From the NCBI GenBank assembly GCA_916610825.1, contig OU744452.1:6914021-6978020 (forward strand): a stretch of DNA of 64,000 bases, given 5' to 3'. Shown piece by piece: positions 31,869 through 44,507 of the stretch (positions are counted from its first letter, which is position 1; each line of letters starts with the position of its first letter). Position numbers and translations under genes: made by a program. The DNA comes from Haliclystus octoradiatus. Lineage: Eukaryota > Cnidaria > Staurozoa > Stauromedusae > Haliclystidae. The notes beneath the pieces were generated by a model. The model ran no database searches. It had not been told where the DNA came from and was given only the letters and a program-made list of their open reading frames with translations.

Positions 31869-32400
31869 CGGTAAAGCAGGATTCGATCGGTAAAGCATTT
31901 CATAACTAAATAGGATCTTGAGTAAGCTTTTGCAGCAATCGTTGAGCAGTGGGAGCCGGGAGTGGGAGGAAGATTTTAGACCAGATATATTATTTTCACA
32001 CTAAGATCTTGAATTTCATTTACCTGGTTTAACTGATGTCCAGACAACTTGTAACTACACGAAGGAACTTTGGTGTTTCCAACAGAAAGAACAGCACATT
32101 TCTCAAATGCAATGCCTAATTGCCATTTGTTTCGACCATTGGCATTAATTATATAACTGGTTGATAGATAACTGTTAGCAGTAGAACGGCAAGAAAATAG
32201 CTTTGCATCATCAGCAAATAATTTGATGTGACAATCATCTAAACAGCTGACAATGTCATTAATGAATAAGCTAAATAAAAGAGGTCCCATGCAACTAAGC
32301 CCTGCGGTACTCCCCTAACGGCATTCAATGGATCAAACGTTTTACCATCAATAAAACCATTTAACTTCGACCTTGTAAAAAAGAAATAATCAGATTCAAA
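31869..32400 (-). pseudogene. CR1/L2-like LINE, reverse-transcriptase palm fragment
   Basis: Minus-strand reading shows GVPQG (near 32310), then after a frame change MGPLLFSLFINDI and the active-site FADDAK (about 32215). The 104-codon frame is 31976-32290. GVPQG...GPLLF...ADD is the standard order of a non-LTR reverse transcriptase. The protein continues at 26780-27041 beyond the LTR element. Confidence 0.75.
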
Positions 32401-33084
32401 CTGGATTACTATTACTAGTAAACTGGGGTCTGGTCTGCTGATAGATTGCGGTCTAGTCGTTTTGTTACTCTACTCTCTTTGACGGCGACGACGGCAATTA
32501 ATCAACGACTCCTATCAGACCTATCATGCAATGATGAAATTTTCGACAAATCAGAACAACAGTACGAAGCACACAGCGCTAAAATCCAGTGGATATAAAA
32601 ATGATAAGAAGTACAACCCACGAGCACCGTCAAACTAGATCAGAAAGAAAATAGGTAGATTAGTAATTTGTCAGAAATATAATATATGTAAACTATTGAA
32701 TTATCTAAATATGTCTGGAAACTAAAAGGCGAAAAGAAACAGTACAAGATAACATGCTCCATCCTCATCAATAACTTATATTTACTGACCATTTTAAACA
32801 ATAGATTGTAGACAATAGCATTTTCATTCAATCTATTTCCAAACGGTATAACGTATTATTCCATTCAAAGTTAAACATGCTTGTTTCCGTTTGAAATAAC
32901 CATATGGCATTAGTCTCATTGGATAAATACGATTCGGCGGGAAAAATATGTCATGTATTAAAACGATTATTAAAAGTAAGGAATTGAGAATCAATTGCCA
33001 TTTGCATTTGAGAATTTGAAGGAATCTGAACACGTCTCTGCTAATTGAAGAGTACGAATCCCCTGATGAACTTGAAGATACAGT
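32401..33084. other. No gene seen
   Basis: AT-rich. A few GTCTAGTC strings near 32430-32460 recall the minisatellite at 26407 but do not form units. Terminal repeats of the neighbouring MULE were looked for and not found. Confidence 0.4.
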
Positions 33085-33320
33085 ATGGCTACACAACCTG
33101 AACGCCGTGCGGAGGGAAGATGTCGGGAGTATCGTCATACATTTGAAAGTGCTGCTGAAGCTGAACAATGCGTTAAAAGAGAGGCGCAATGGTCTAAGGC
33201 TTACACAAGGTCGGTTCCTGAAGGCAAGAAGGTATATTACAGATGTAAATTTTCCAAATGGAGAGTTATTGGGTGCTGCAAGGCATGTTATAACTTCTAT
33301 ACCACGCTGAAAATATTTCG
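33085..33320 (+). pseudogene. MULE transposase, N-terminal zinc-finger exon
   Basis: Frame starting MATQPERRAEGRC. The order EAQWSKAYTRS, KKVYYRCKFSK and a CCKAC block resembles the FLYWCH/WRKY-GCM-like zinc finger at the start of Mutator-like transposases, which binds the element ends. It ends at a GTAAG donor (33321). The matching HCH end of the finger is in the next piece (about 33993). Confidence 0.55.
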
Positions 33321-33394
33321 GTAAGCATTTTATTGATATGTCAATAATAAGATTGATATTATTACAGATATACTACTATTGGTGTTAAATACTA

Positions 33395-33625
33395 ATTTAG
33401 GGGGGGTTTTTTGAGGTATCCGTTTGAAGCATTTTGCAATTTTTTCATTTTGCAAAACAAATTTTGCCTATGAATTCGTTTTTTCATTTGTTTTGGTTGA
33501 ATCTTTCATTCAAAAAAATATATTTTGGGTATCTTTTTCATCAGGTGGAAAATTTTTATGGTCATTCTGCCAAAGTTCCATTTGAACGACCCCATCCGAA
33601 GCACAATGGAAGTTACCCCCCGGGG
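33395..33625 (-). repeat. G-rich repeat family, copy A
   Basis: Begins with a run of G at about 33400 and ends GTTACCCCCCGGGGG. The reverse complement of the end, CCCGGGGGGTAACTTCC, matches the left end of the 36404-46306 insertion. It lies in the presumed first intron of the MULE gene. Confidence 0.6.
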
Positions 33626-33936
33626 GTGATCTCTATATTCTAAATATATTGCTGAACTAAAATTTCGAACTTATTAAACTAAAATATTGAAATATGATCA
33701 TTCAGACAATGACATGCGTGTGGGGCGTGTGGCTAATCACATATTTTATACTTTTAATCTATGCAAAGCAATATACTTTACTACTTAACGTTACATCCTC
33801 GTAATCGTCGATATTTGATCATTATCTGATATTTTGGCAAAAACTGTCCGATAAGTATATCCTGTAATTCGACTACCGACAGAATCTTAATGATTTGGAG
33901 TTGTTTGTGTAAAATGTTAATATTCCAAATATTAAT

Positions 33937-34640
33937 ATGTTAACTGTTTATATTTATGTCAAGGTTTCGATTTTCTACTCCACTGATGAACACTGCCATG
34001 AGATTGAATCTTCCAACGGTCTAGCAGCGGAACTACATCCCATCGTCGAACAGCTTGTTAATGAAGGGACAACAAAACCAAAGCAAATTTTAAATATTAT
34101 GCAGAACCATGGCCTGCAAGTGCCTTCAAAAAGCCAATTGAAGAATTTCTTCATAAATACAAAGAAAAAATGTACGGTTCTTATACAGTAAACGTTGGGG
34201 CTTTAGAGGAATTCTGCACGATGAATGGTGATATGCCAGTCGATCTTGATGAACCTTTTGTGGTAGCTCACGATTTCGAATCTGGAAATGACGGTGGTGG
34301 AGATCAGCAGCTACGAATCTTTGTTTCAACCAACAACCTTCTTCTGACCGTTGTAAAAGGGAGAGCATCACATGCAGATGCAACATACAAGCTTATATGG
34401 CAAGGTTATCCCGTTTTGATGGTTGGTACCACAGATATGGATAGGAAGTTCCATCCAGCAGGATTAGCATTGACGACAAATAAAGGCGGCACTGATTTCG
34501 AATTCTTGTTTCGAACGCTTTTGGATGGTGTCTCTTAAGCATCATGAGCAGGAAATCAAGAGCAATATCAGCCAAGTATACTTGCTGCAGATGCCAATGA
34601 CGCAATCACAATGGGTTTCAGGTATATATCGTAATTATAA
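33937..34640 (+). pseudogene. MULE transposase, core part 1
   Basis: The frame from about 33964 contains STDEHCHEI and a PKQILNIM helix; in an A-rich run near 34160 the frame shifts, and 34170-34538 continues with HADATYKLIWQGYPVL and DMDRKFHPAGLAL, hallmarks of the MULE DDE core (D of DATYK; D-R-FHP). Two in-frame stops follow near 34536 and 34545 before ILAADANDAITMGF (to about 34620), which carries the second Asp of the catalytic triad. It then reaches a splice-donor-like GTATAT. A decayed Mutator-like transposase. Confidence 0.8.
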
Positions 34641-35016
34641 AACATATTTTGTACTACTAATATGGCTTACATGCTGCAATCCGAAACATCTTTGACAGCT
34701 AACATTGTAATACGGATCTTATAATGTCCATTGAAACCTCCAAATGGCGGTCATACAGGGATATTGAAAACATTGTCAAATAGGTGCTGTGGATTACCTG
34801 TCTTGAGGCAATCTCTTAAAAAAGATGAAAACTTTCACGCATAGTTTTACTGTGAGTTCTTTGAATATAAATTGAAACCATATATTTCGATGGACTCAAA
34901 AAATCACCACGATAACACTCGTTGACATGATTCAATGAAAATTAATGAATTAATTATCGTGTGTACCTGTGCCTTTAACTCAAAACATTATCTCCTAATG
35001 CTTTTTTCTTCTTTAG

Positions 35017-35070
35017 ATTGGTATATGGGGATCCAAAGCGAATCATGTGCTGGTTTCACATGATTCAGGT
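35017..35070 (+). pseudogene. MULE transposase, exon with MCWFHM motif
   Basis: After a CTTCTTTAG acceptor, LVYGDPKRIMCWFHMIQ follows, the conserved block after the second Asp of MULE transposases. The frame then ends at a possible GTAGTA donor. Confidence 0.7.
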
Positions 35071-36270
35071 AGTAGAAAGAAACCGCCATTTCACTTCCCT
35101 CACAAAGCAAGTACGGTTCGTAGTGCCAATAATCGAGCCATCGCGTATTTGCGGGCGCGTCAAAATCACACAAATCACGCAAAAATACTAACATTTTGAA
35201 GCAAAATAGACTATTTATAATAAATAAGCATTATCAATCATCCCAACCCAGCCAATTCTGTTATCTTGACATGAAACGAAACATAGAAATGGTGTTAGAT
35301 TTTAGTTACCTTCTAAGAAATTCACCTCCAAGCTTGTCAAACATCGTCAATTTTTAAACTCATCAACAAGGGTTTGTATGGCCAAGTAAAATATCGCGTG
35401 TTGAATCGCGAGCAAAATATCAAGATAACGTTGAGTATAGTGAAAGGAAGTCATCAACCCAGTTAGTTCCTGGTAGGGAAATCTATGATTGGCCAGTTTT
35501 TATTTATTTTTAGATCTAAATGTGAGTAAAATTCCCCTCCGAGGCATTTTCCTACAATGAACTGGCATTATCCTTCGTGCTCGCCATTGTTTTAGCCATG
35601 TCGTCACGGCATTTCACACATCTCCGCGATGCAAGAAATGATATTCACACTCGGTGTTTGTTTGTTGTTGTTTTTGAGATTACCGTTTCCATGTTAAAGA
35701 TCATAATAAATTTACAGAATTTATACTTTTCAGTATAGAGACTCAATATGAAATATTTTAATAATAAGCCGTTTTGATATTTTACATAAATCTACCCGTC
35801 CATGCTTTTGTAAATAGTTTAACTTAAATTCTGTATAACATGCTATGGACAATGTTTATGTCGAATAATAAAACATTTGAATATTTTATAACTGTATATC
35901 AAAGTTTTCAAGCTGACATATCAAACCGAGAACGGAAAATAAGCTGGGTAATTGAGCATTTCTTCGACAACGCCACAATGACCTACGCTTTTAAAGTAAA
36001 CAGTCAATAATATGTAACCACTCGGAATAAACCCAACACGAGTGTATAATTATGTTGAATGATTTATTTCTTTTGAATTGCGATACTTTCCTAACTCTTT
36101 CAAATAATCTAAGCATGCATATAAATTTAAAACAAATATTTCCTCCTCTTGTTCATAATAATAACAGATGACGCCATTTTGTATTACCAACATGTGAGAG
36201 ACTTAGAGCAATCGCACGCGTTATTTTTCAAGACATGCGCACTGTAAAGTGGCCCCATTATAGGCACTAC
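35071..36270. other. Intron-like spacer in the MULE
   Basis: No coding blocks or repeats with clear ends. AT-rich. Confidence 0.4.
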
Positions 36271-36403
36271 GTAGATATCAGAGAGGATATTTGCGACATT
36301 CAACTGCCTTCTTCACCTGCTATCTTTCATGCAGCTGTCCAGCTATCTCTTGCCAAAGGATTGAACAACATCCAGATTTCGTGAGATATTTTGAGGAACA
36401 GTG
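36271..36403 (+). pseudogene. MULE transposase, exon before the 9.9-kb insertion
   Basis: EDICDIQLPSSPAIFHAAV resembles the block between the catalytic Asp and Glu of MULEs; after a frame change, HPDFVRYFEEQ follows and stops at the insertion. The sequence resumes at 46307 with the same 9 bases. Confidence 0.7.
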
Positions 36404-36600
36404 CCCGGGGGGTAACTCCATATGGTTGGTATACGGGGAGACGTGCCAATTCTTGGGGGTACCTTTTCAGGATTTTTGAAAATTTTTGGGGTATACATTT
36501 CAGAGTTTTCAAAGAAAACTGTTGGGGGCTGTTTTTCAGATTGAAATTATTTGGGGGTATTCATTTAAAAATATTGTGTAAAAAGCGTAAAATACTTTCT
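36404..36600 (+). repeat. G-rich repeat family, copy B (left end of the insertion)
   Basis: CCCGGGGGGTAACTCCATAT followed by GGTATACGGGGAGACGTGCC and a series of TTGGGGGTA and TTTTGGGG blocks. The same start and block order occur at 43334 (copy C) and inverted at 33395 and 57257. Confidence 0.65.
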
Positions 36601-37627
36601 TCGCATTAGCGTATTATTTTCTTTCTTTTACTGATAGTATTTATATCAACCGTGAATACAAATTATCAGCCTTATTATGTTTGATGTAAAATATAGATAA
36701 CAGACAATGTTAGTCATAGCCCATTATTTCTATATGCAGATTAATAGATACAATGAATACCTGTCTATATCGACCAATTATGAGATTAGAGAATACTGAC
36801 TGCTGAAGGGAGAAACGGGGGGGTGACATTTCTTTGAAGGTTGAATTCAATAGAAATTAATAGGTGTATCCGGATGTGTATCATTGTAAAGTAGCCATTA
36901 TAGACCAGTTTATACAAAGGTTTGCATGTTTGCAAATCAACAAATATGTATGTAGAAACTGGTACTTACTGACAATATTTCGGCTACTACATAGACGAGC
37001 TAAAGCAACATTTCGTTTGAGTTGCACTGTGATAAATTATGTTATCACCTGTGATGTCATAACAACATTCCAATATAGCATGGCTGAGCAAATAATTAAT
37101 AAATAATTTGGATTCAGAAAGTATAGTAACCAGTGTCCAGTGTGTTCTTCTATAATATTTATGTTTGTTTTGATATAATTTTGCCATTTGAAGACTGATT
37201 TGAAGAAAAGAATCATTAACTTGATATTATCCTTTTTTAAATATATATAAATGTTACCTACATATACCAAATAAGACAGGCAAGCATAAAGCGTAGTCAG
37301 TAAAATACAAAATCGATTTATTGGCCCTTTATGCCATTATGCTTTAACCTCAGTCTCGTATTGTGTAGAAGAGGCTATATTATGTTACTATTGACAACCA
37401 TTTGTTGAATAAGAATCAAATTAGGATATTAGTATCAATACGAAATCCGCTTGACGCAATATTACACTGTAATTTTTCCCGAAAAACAATTACGCACAGC
37501 AAGATATTATATTGTATTGTGACTATTACCGTAGTTACACCCTGAAAATTTTGATTTCTTTAAAAACTGCTATTATTTTTGGTGGGAAAAGTTTGCAGTC
37601 AAGTTTTTTTATAAAACATAAACAGAA
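36601..37627. other. No gene seen
   Basis: AT-rich interior of the 9.9-kb insertion upstream of the DDE-like gene. It may hold its promoter; nothing specific is visible. Confidence 0.4.
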
Positions 37628-37895
37628 ATGGGTGTTGATAAACGTGGTACTTTTCGAGGAAAATGTTTCCAATGCAACCAATGTGATGATTATGAACTAT
37701 CAATGCAGGGACATGATTGTGATTATTGTAATTGCAAACCCACCAAACATGAACTTGCAGAGCATGACCAAAGGAAAAAAGGAACCAGCAATGTAGCTAA
37801 AAAAGCAAGGATTGAGGATATAATTGATGAAAGATGTTATCAAAATCTGGATGACTTTTCTACAACAGAAGTGGTCTCTGAAGTTGAATCTGAAG
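37628..37895 (+). pseudogene. Cys-rich N-terminal exon of a DDE-like transposase
   Basis: Starts ATGGGTGTTGATAAACG. It has a Cys/His-rich block, CFQCNQCDDYE then CDYCNCKPTKHE, that looks like a zinc-binding module, followed by a charged stretch. It ends at a GTTAGT donor (37896). The same kind of module heads a repetitive, unnamed protein family of cnidarians and other invertebrates as I recall it. Downstream exons begin at 39246. Confidence 0.6.
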
Positions 37896-38014
37896 GTTAG
37901 TAGTCATTGTCTGATAAATGAAATTCAATACATCATATTAATAAACTGAGAAATTTGTATGTAAAATATTACAATAGCAATATGAATAGCTGTGACACAT
38001 CAAAAAATAAGGTA

Positions 38015-39026
38015 CAGTGAAACCCCGTTAATATCACCTCGGTTAATATCACGACCCGCCTATTATCACGATTTTTCCAAAACCAGTGACCGCTCTCTAT
38101 GAAATTCAACTAATTTTACCCGCTTAATATCACTCTCGATAATATCACGATTCCGCTTTATATCACGATTTCTAGGCGGCTTTTTGATTGAAAACCCGCT
38201 TTGTGTCACGATTTCTTTGAATTTGATCACATACTGCAAGTTATTCAAACAAAGAAGTGCTATCAATTTCTAGGTTGACTTGTGAATTCTACTTTATAAA
38301 GTAATTATCACACGGTTTGTTGTTCTTTAGAAATTGAACACAAGTACTGTATTTGTGTGCGATTTTTCTTTTCTTTCAGCACATGATAGATACATGGTTT
38401 GTTTCCTGATTGGCGGAACATTTTCTTTTAGGTTTCACTCTTTTTAGCCATAGATTGACTAGACAAAATATAAAATACGAAACAAACACGCGACAAATAT
38501 TTCAAAGCGACGTCTTTTGCATGTTTAAATGTTTGAATGGCGGGACTTCCCCTAATTACCATAACAAAGAAAATCTCAAGTTACGCGCCATTAGTTCTAT
38601 TTCAGACTCTGTTGCTATGACAATTAATTGATCGAACAGACGTGATGAAACATGAAGCGCGTTGAAACCATCACATGAATTCTGTAAACTAATGTCGAAG
38701 AAGACTGACTCTGGGCAAACTAACCATTTTAAATTACTAATTTATATTACATTTATTCTGTACAGTACTTATTGTTATTTCTATTCTTGATTTTATTTGA
38801 ATGTTTTCTAAATTGTTTGTTTACAAAAATGTCTATTTTGTTACCCGCCTAAGAACTTCGGATTATTATTTCTGCGTTCGCCATTTCTATGTTTCTTGTT
38901 TCTTTTGTCCTCTATTGTTTCATGAACTATTTGTACTCCCTGTGGTCAATCCGCTTAATATCACGATCCGCTTAATATCACGATTCTTGCTTGCACCGCG
39001 GTCGTGATATTAACGGGGTTTCACTG
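38015..39026. mobile_element. pogo-type element with TTAATATCACGA arrays
   Basis: CAGTGAAACCCCGTTAATAT at the left and its exact complement at the right, flanked by TA (38013-38014, 39027-39028). Both subterminal regions repeat CGCTTAATATCACGAT-like units several times, probably transposase sites. 1012 bp and non-coding. It sits in the intron between the first two exons of the DDE-like gene. Confidence 0.9.
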
Positions 39027-39245
39027 TATTAGAAAACGTTTTATATCCAGATTGAACTTACAATTCCACATTAGGCGTTTATGTAGCGATAGCTATCAAT
39101 AGCACTGTGTGTGTCAAAGGTTACATAACTGTTACAAATATTCCGTTTTCATATTGAAATTAAAATAGGCTGATGTAGTAAAGTTATTTGAATAGTATTA
39201 TATTTACAAATGCGTTTATTTCAATGTTCACAAATTATCATTGCA

Positions 39246-40154
39246 GTGAATGACGAAGATGATAGTCATGATATACCAACAATTGATTTGGAAACAAACA
39301 TCACTCCATCCAATGTCCCTGAAATAGAGAAAAGTAGCCAATTCAAAGGATTGCAGAAAATTGCAAATGAGATTTCTAATAACAACAAGCTTGATAATGT
39401 GGTATCCCCTTACAAAGTTACCCAGGATGGCAAGTTGTTTTATATATATTGTAACTTATGTGATTCTACTACAAAAATAGGAGCGTTTACAAAGCACCCA
39501 AGAGCGATCAATCAGCATGACAATACATCTATCCACCAGTTCAAGCTAAACGAGGCAGCATCCGAAGGATTAATAGACAAAAAAGTTGAAGACATTTTCA
39601 GAGATGTGGAGGAGGCAACAAGCAAGGGGATGTTTATTCTCAAACCAAATGGAACTGCTCATTGTAGATCCTGCAAAACAGACATATCTTTAATATCACT
39701 TGGAAATCCACTGAAAAGATTCAGAGATCATGTCAAAAGTGGTGGTCATGTAAAAGCAAACAAATGTAACGTTAAGAACGTAAGCAGCATCAAAAATTTC
39801 ATGACAGTCCCTACTTCTTCAAAGTCTACGAGTTGACTAGCCGCCGTAAATTCATTTGAAACAAATAAACCATACAACATATGCGAAGGATTTTTCAGAA
39901 AAAATGTCAACTATGGAAATGATGATATGAACACAAAGCTGCTGATAAATGACACCAAAGAAGTAGTTGATGATTTCGAAAATACATGGTATGCAATTCC
40001 TATGGCTCACTTCAAAGAAGAGACAAGAGATGGGATTGTACTACATAAAGGTACCTTTAAACATAGAAAGTGTTTTGGATTTGCAAAAGACAATAGCCAT
40101 ACATGTTCGACCTGCAAAAAATACCATACTTACCGTCTTTTAAACAACGCCTAA
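39246..40154 (+). pseudogene. DDE-like transposase, zinc-finger region
   Basis: After an acceptor CATTGCAG the frame reads to 40154 with one in-frame TGA (39834-39836). Two C2H2-like modules are visible, CNLCDSTTKIGAFTKHPRAI...H and CRSCKTDISL...RFRDHVKSGGH, resembling paired BED/KRI-type fingers. A further CFGFAKDNSHTCSTCKK block follows. The end overlaps the next piece in another frame, so a frameshift lies near 40115. Confidence 0.6.
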
Positions 40155-42340
40155 TCCTTAGAACGAATACAACTAACGAAGACGCGAAACGTGAACTTTC
40201 AAGTGTCAGATTTGATTATTTAACCACAGATGAAAGGATTGAACAACTAAGACAGAAAAATGCTATTATCGAAGATAGGGATACTGCAAACTTTTTTTTA
40301 ACTCAAAAAAACTTAAGATTAAGATTGAGAGTACGAACAGTCACAGAATCACTTAAAGAATTTGCAAGACGTGGTGATATGAAGGCGATATGCTATCGCT
40401 TAGAGAAAGCAAGTAGCAAAGAACTTTTGCAAGATAAACCATTTTTCCTATGACTGCTAGAAACAATAGCACGGAATCTCTTGGTCAAAGGACCTCAAGG
40501 TAAAAGATACAACAAACCAGTTCATAGTTTCTATGAATCATTACTGATAATGGGAGGTCCTAAATTGTGTCATTTCGTTGCTAAAAATTTGGAAGGACCA
40601 AGCCTCAATGCAGTGTATCATTGGAGGAAACAGAATTCTGTGAAGATTTTACCCGGCATTGATAGGGGAAATTTTGAACAATTATGTAAACTAATTTGCC
40701 AAATCATGGAGAAGTTTAAATTACCAAAAGTTCCATGGTTAGCAGCAGAAGATGAGACAGGCGTAGAACCTGTCATTGTCTACCATCAAGAGACAGACGA
40801 AATGGTAGGGTTTTGTGGAGAAAGGACACCAGAAAACAATGATCATCAATGCATGCAAAACATCCACCTCACTATTGGTGATGACGAAACATCATACAAT
40901 AGAATAACAGATGCATTTAAAAATAATGTACTTAGTAGAAATGCTAGAGTAATTATACTTAACCCATTGCACAGTCAGCTACCTGCATTAGCTGTCTGCA
41001 TCATGTGCACATGTAACAAATTCAGTCATGTTCATGTTGAAAATCAATGGGTTGAATTTGAAAATATCTTCAAAGAGATTATGGAAGAAAAAATTGGACC
41101 ACTGATAGGGCATAGTTCAGATGGTGATAGCAGAAGAAGAAAACTTATGGTTCAAGACATGACAAGGAGCAAGGACAGATTTCAGCCAATTGAAAGATCC
41201 CTTGGCTTCATTCTAGCTCCTTTAAAAAAAAAAAATGAGAGTGGTTATGTGATTCGTCGGCTAGAAGATCAAGACCCCATCCTTAACCACAAAAAGTACA
41301 TTAACCATCTTGATCGTACTAGCAAGATATTGCAAATTGGCCCAGGGAGATTGGTTCACATGAACCACATTGAAAAAGTTTTAAAGAAAGTACCAGAAGT
41401 AGAGCATGGGCTAAGGAGAGAACATGTAAGACGAGAGAGAGATCGCCAAAATTGGAAAATTGCCCAAGAACTCTCGTTCCAAAAAGTCCAGGATTGCTTG
41501 ACCAAAGTCGCAGAAGGGAGTTTTTTGAACGAACCACCAGATCCAGCTGTAATTGGTACGAAAATGTACTTGAAGATCATCCATCTATACGTTGAGATTT
41601 TTTTTAGTACAAAAATTTCATTATCTTTGCGTATCAAATATGCTGCATGTGTGGTTCACTTCTTGGCAATTTTGCGGAACTTCATTTTTTGGCACGAAAC
41701 GTTAACAATGCAAGATAACTTTATCTCCCCTCAATGTTACATCGATTTGCTTCTAAGTTGTCACTCTGAAGTCTTTGTAATATGTTATTTTAGAGATCAG
41801 TTCCCCCAACTTCCTTGTCCATTAAACAAAATGGGGTCAGATTGCTGTGAAGACTTTTTCTCAAAAATGGTTCAGTTCATTGGTAATCATCCAGTATTTC
41901 CTTTCGGTCATCTTTTGAGAAATACATCCCACATGATTCGGCTAACACAAATTCAAGCAGAACCAAGTGGCCCATCGTTTTCTAGAGCACACATAAAGCA
42001 AGAGAATGTTTGGGAAAACAAAGAAAACGATCACCTTGAAAATGAAGACATGGCAAAATATCCTACAGTAGGCGAAGAGGTAGTTTCTTGGGAAAATGGC
42101 ATCACAATGGCTCATGAACTAGCCACAGAGTTAGGAATGATAAAAACATTTTACGACAAGTATGCATACGAAGGCGAAGAAGGTCCCCATGACTGGTTTC
42201 TGAAGCCTTTTGAAAGTGGTGATCAGCCAAGACTATTTAAAAACTTTAATATTGAAAACAATTGTGAAGAGGATGACGAAGAGGAAGCTGAGTTAGCTGG
42301 TGGACAATTGAATGTGGAGATTGGTATGTCAATAATATAA
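40103..42340 (+). pseudogene. DDE-like transposase, catalytic region
   Basis: One frame to 42340 with one in-frame TGA at 40451-40453. Conserved acidic blocks are WLAAEDETGVEP (about 40740), GHSSDGDSRRRKLM (about 41110), HGLRREHVRRERDRQNW, LLSCH and GSDCCEDFFS (about 41835). The D...D...E order with GSDxxE-F-S near the end is like P, hAT and related RNase H-fold transposases, so a cut-and-paste role is likely. The family is common and unnamed as far as I know. The acidic C-terminal segment (EEDDEEEAE) ends the block, then smaller exons follow. Confidence 0.65.
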
Positions 42341-42420
42341 ACCTCAATTTGCATAGATCTAATATCAAATAATGAGAAGTATGAAATGATATGTATTCAT
42401 TTGACGTTTGCTTTCTTTCA

Positions 42421-43344
42421 AGGTGAAGATCCGTTTGAGGCATCCCGTTGAAGAAATACAAGCTCTTCAAGAAACACTTGGCAACGCAGTTGATTCAAAT
42501 GATCATTCTGACCAAGAAGTTGAGACAAGGTATGTATATATTGAAAAGCATAAGCTATACATGAAGTCCAATAATGGAATATATAGCATTGCAACAGAAA
42601 TTATTAACTATACTTAATTATTAAATTAAAGAATAAAACACTCACCAACGGTAATGGTCCCAGGATATGGAAGGCGATTCAAGTCCAGTCTAATACGACT
42701 CATTAATGAAGATCCACATCTGTCAAAAGATAGGTAAGATTTGTTAAATATCATACAACGTTGATACTAACCAGTACTAATACAAAGGAAATTTCAGTAG
42801 CAAATGAAATAACAATCAGATATACTTTTTCAGGCTAACTAGAGTTAAACAAGTGAACGCACAAGAAGAAATTAGTAGCACAGGCGAAGCTGACGCATCA
42901 ACCCATCTAATTCTATTTGAGGATTATGCTGTATTGGACACTCCACTGAAATCATTCATGATTATCAGGCTACAACGGATGATAAAGAAAACCAATAGAA
43001 AAAAATTAGAGTACAGAGAACCAGTGGCATTTGACAGTCACCATGTAGAGCACATAAACATAACTGGATGCATGTACCACATTGAATGTTAATTTTTGAC
43101 CACAGGGTTGTTAATTTTTGAAGGTAAAAACCCAATCAGTGTAAATGCAAAAGATGTTTTATGCCATGTAAATCTTGTCTATGATGAAATTGCCAAAAAA
43201 TACTCAATCCCGGCAGCGGAAAAAAAATCAATAGAAGAAGACATAACAGCAAAGTTCAAAGTAAGTAAAAAAAAGACCCCACCTGAGAAAAGAAATGACA
43301 AAGACAAAGAAAGTCCTCAATTGGGATCTTCATCAGGGGGGTAA
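42421..43344 (+). pseudogene. DDE-like transposase, C-terminal exons
   Basis: Three coding blocks: 42421-42530 (EEIQALQETLGN, ends at a GTATG donor), 42652-42731 (VPGYGRRFKSSLIRLINEDP, ends at GTAAG) and about 42834-43344 (RLTRVKQVN onward, with a TAA near 43090). The linked phrase 'hydrophobic strand, K, short helix, LS-DRL-RV' is what I recall from this family's end. It stops at the G-rich repeat that begins near 43334. Confidence 0.5.
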
Positions 43345-43490
43345 CTCAGAAACTTCAGGTACGGGGGGGGGGGTGCCAATTTGAATTCAGAAATACCCCC
43401 ATAAAAAAATTTTTATTCTTAAATTGATACCTCAAATATTTTTTTCACTCCAAAATGTATACCCCACATATTTTTTCTTCAGTACGCACA
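43334..43490 (+). repeat. G-rich repeat family, copy C
   Basis: AGGGGGGTAACTCAGAAACT, then a run of 11-12 G followed by TGCCAATTTG and several TACCCC blocks, matching copy B in order. Confidence 0.55.
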
Positions 43491-44480
43491 TTTTATAATT
43501 GATCTACATTATATGTATTATACATTGTGTCATCTTTTATTGTTCATGAGCAGCAGAACAAGTTTACAAGTGATATTGTGAAAGTAAGATGTAATCTGCT
43601 CGTGAAGTGTAGTTGGCAAAAGAGAGAAACAGGCCTTGCAAGCGCATTCATTGACAGTTTTTTCCTCTTTTTTAATCCTCAAGTTAGATTGTGACTAGAG
43701 CAGTAAAAAATGTACAAATCCGGGACAAATAATCCTCAATATGACAGTGCTAAGTTTTAGTAGCCTATTACCTTAAAATAAAAAATGTAGTAATATTAAA
43801 TGCCTGGTAGTGCTGTTCTTTGTGCCTGCTTTTCTCAAATGAAAAAGGCAGGTAGATCCATAAAACAAGAAAACGGCCACTGCATATCAATTGATTTTCA
43901 AATCATGTTGTCCTTGGTTCAATAATAAATTTTGAATACAATAATGAAGTAACCTTCACTTGAACTCAATCAAAGCTAGCGTAACTATTGCATACACAAT
44001 CAGTTCTTTTAGAGGTTCCACATTTCATAAATCTAAATAATTTCTTTCTGTTGTGTAACAGAGAAAAAAAAGTTTTGTTTTAATTTGAATAAAGTGTTCA
44101 ATGTTTATAAGACATTGCCCCGGTCTTTGCATCATAGTGATCATACCTTTCATCTTGCTGCCTCCCGTGTAGTAGCCCACCCCACCCGACCGATCTATCC
44201 TTCCTTCCATCTTCCAATCAAGCTAATCGAAATTGCAGATATCATGGGGTTTGCTCCCGGGTTTGCTGACTCCTGATTGTAGGCCTGCTTAATTCTATGT
44301 TGAAATTAGTGACATTTTTAATGATATAGGTTATCTTACGTATCCAGGGTCCGATACAGGGAAATCACTTTCGAAGATCTCCACTCAGAATTCATATACC
44401 AGTTCACTTAGCACCAATATAATGTCACTATAGCTCATAGTACGGACCATCAGGATTAAGCATCAGCAACAAAAAACACG
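43491..44480. other. No gene seen
   Basis: AT-rich. CCAGGGTCCGATACAGGG near 44346 is a possible fragment of the CAGGGTCCGACAAA family. Confidence 0.4.
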
Positions 44481-44507
44481 TATGTATGTATGCATCACGC
44501 TTTCTCG

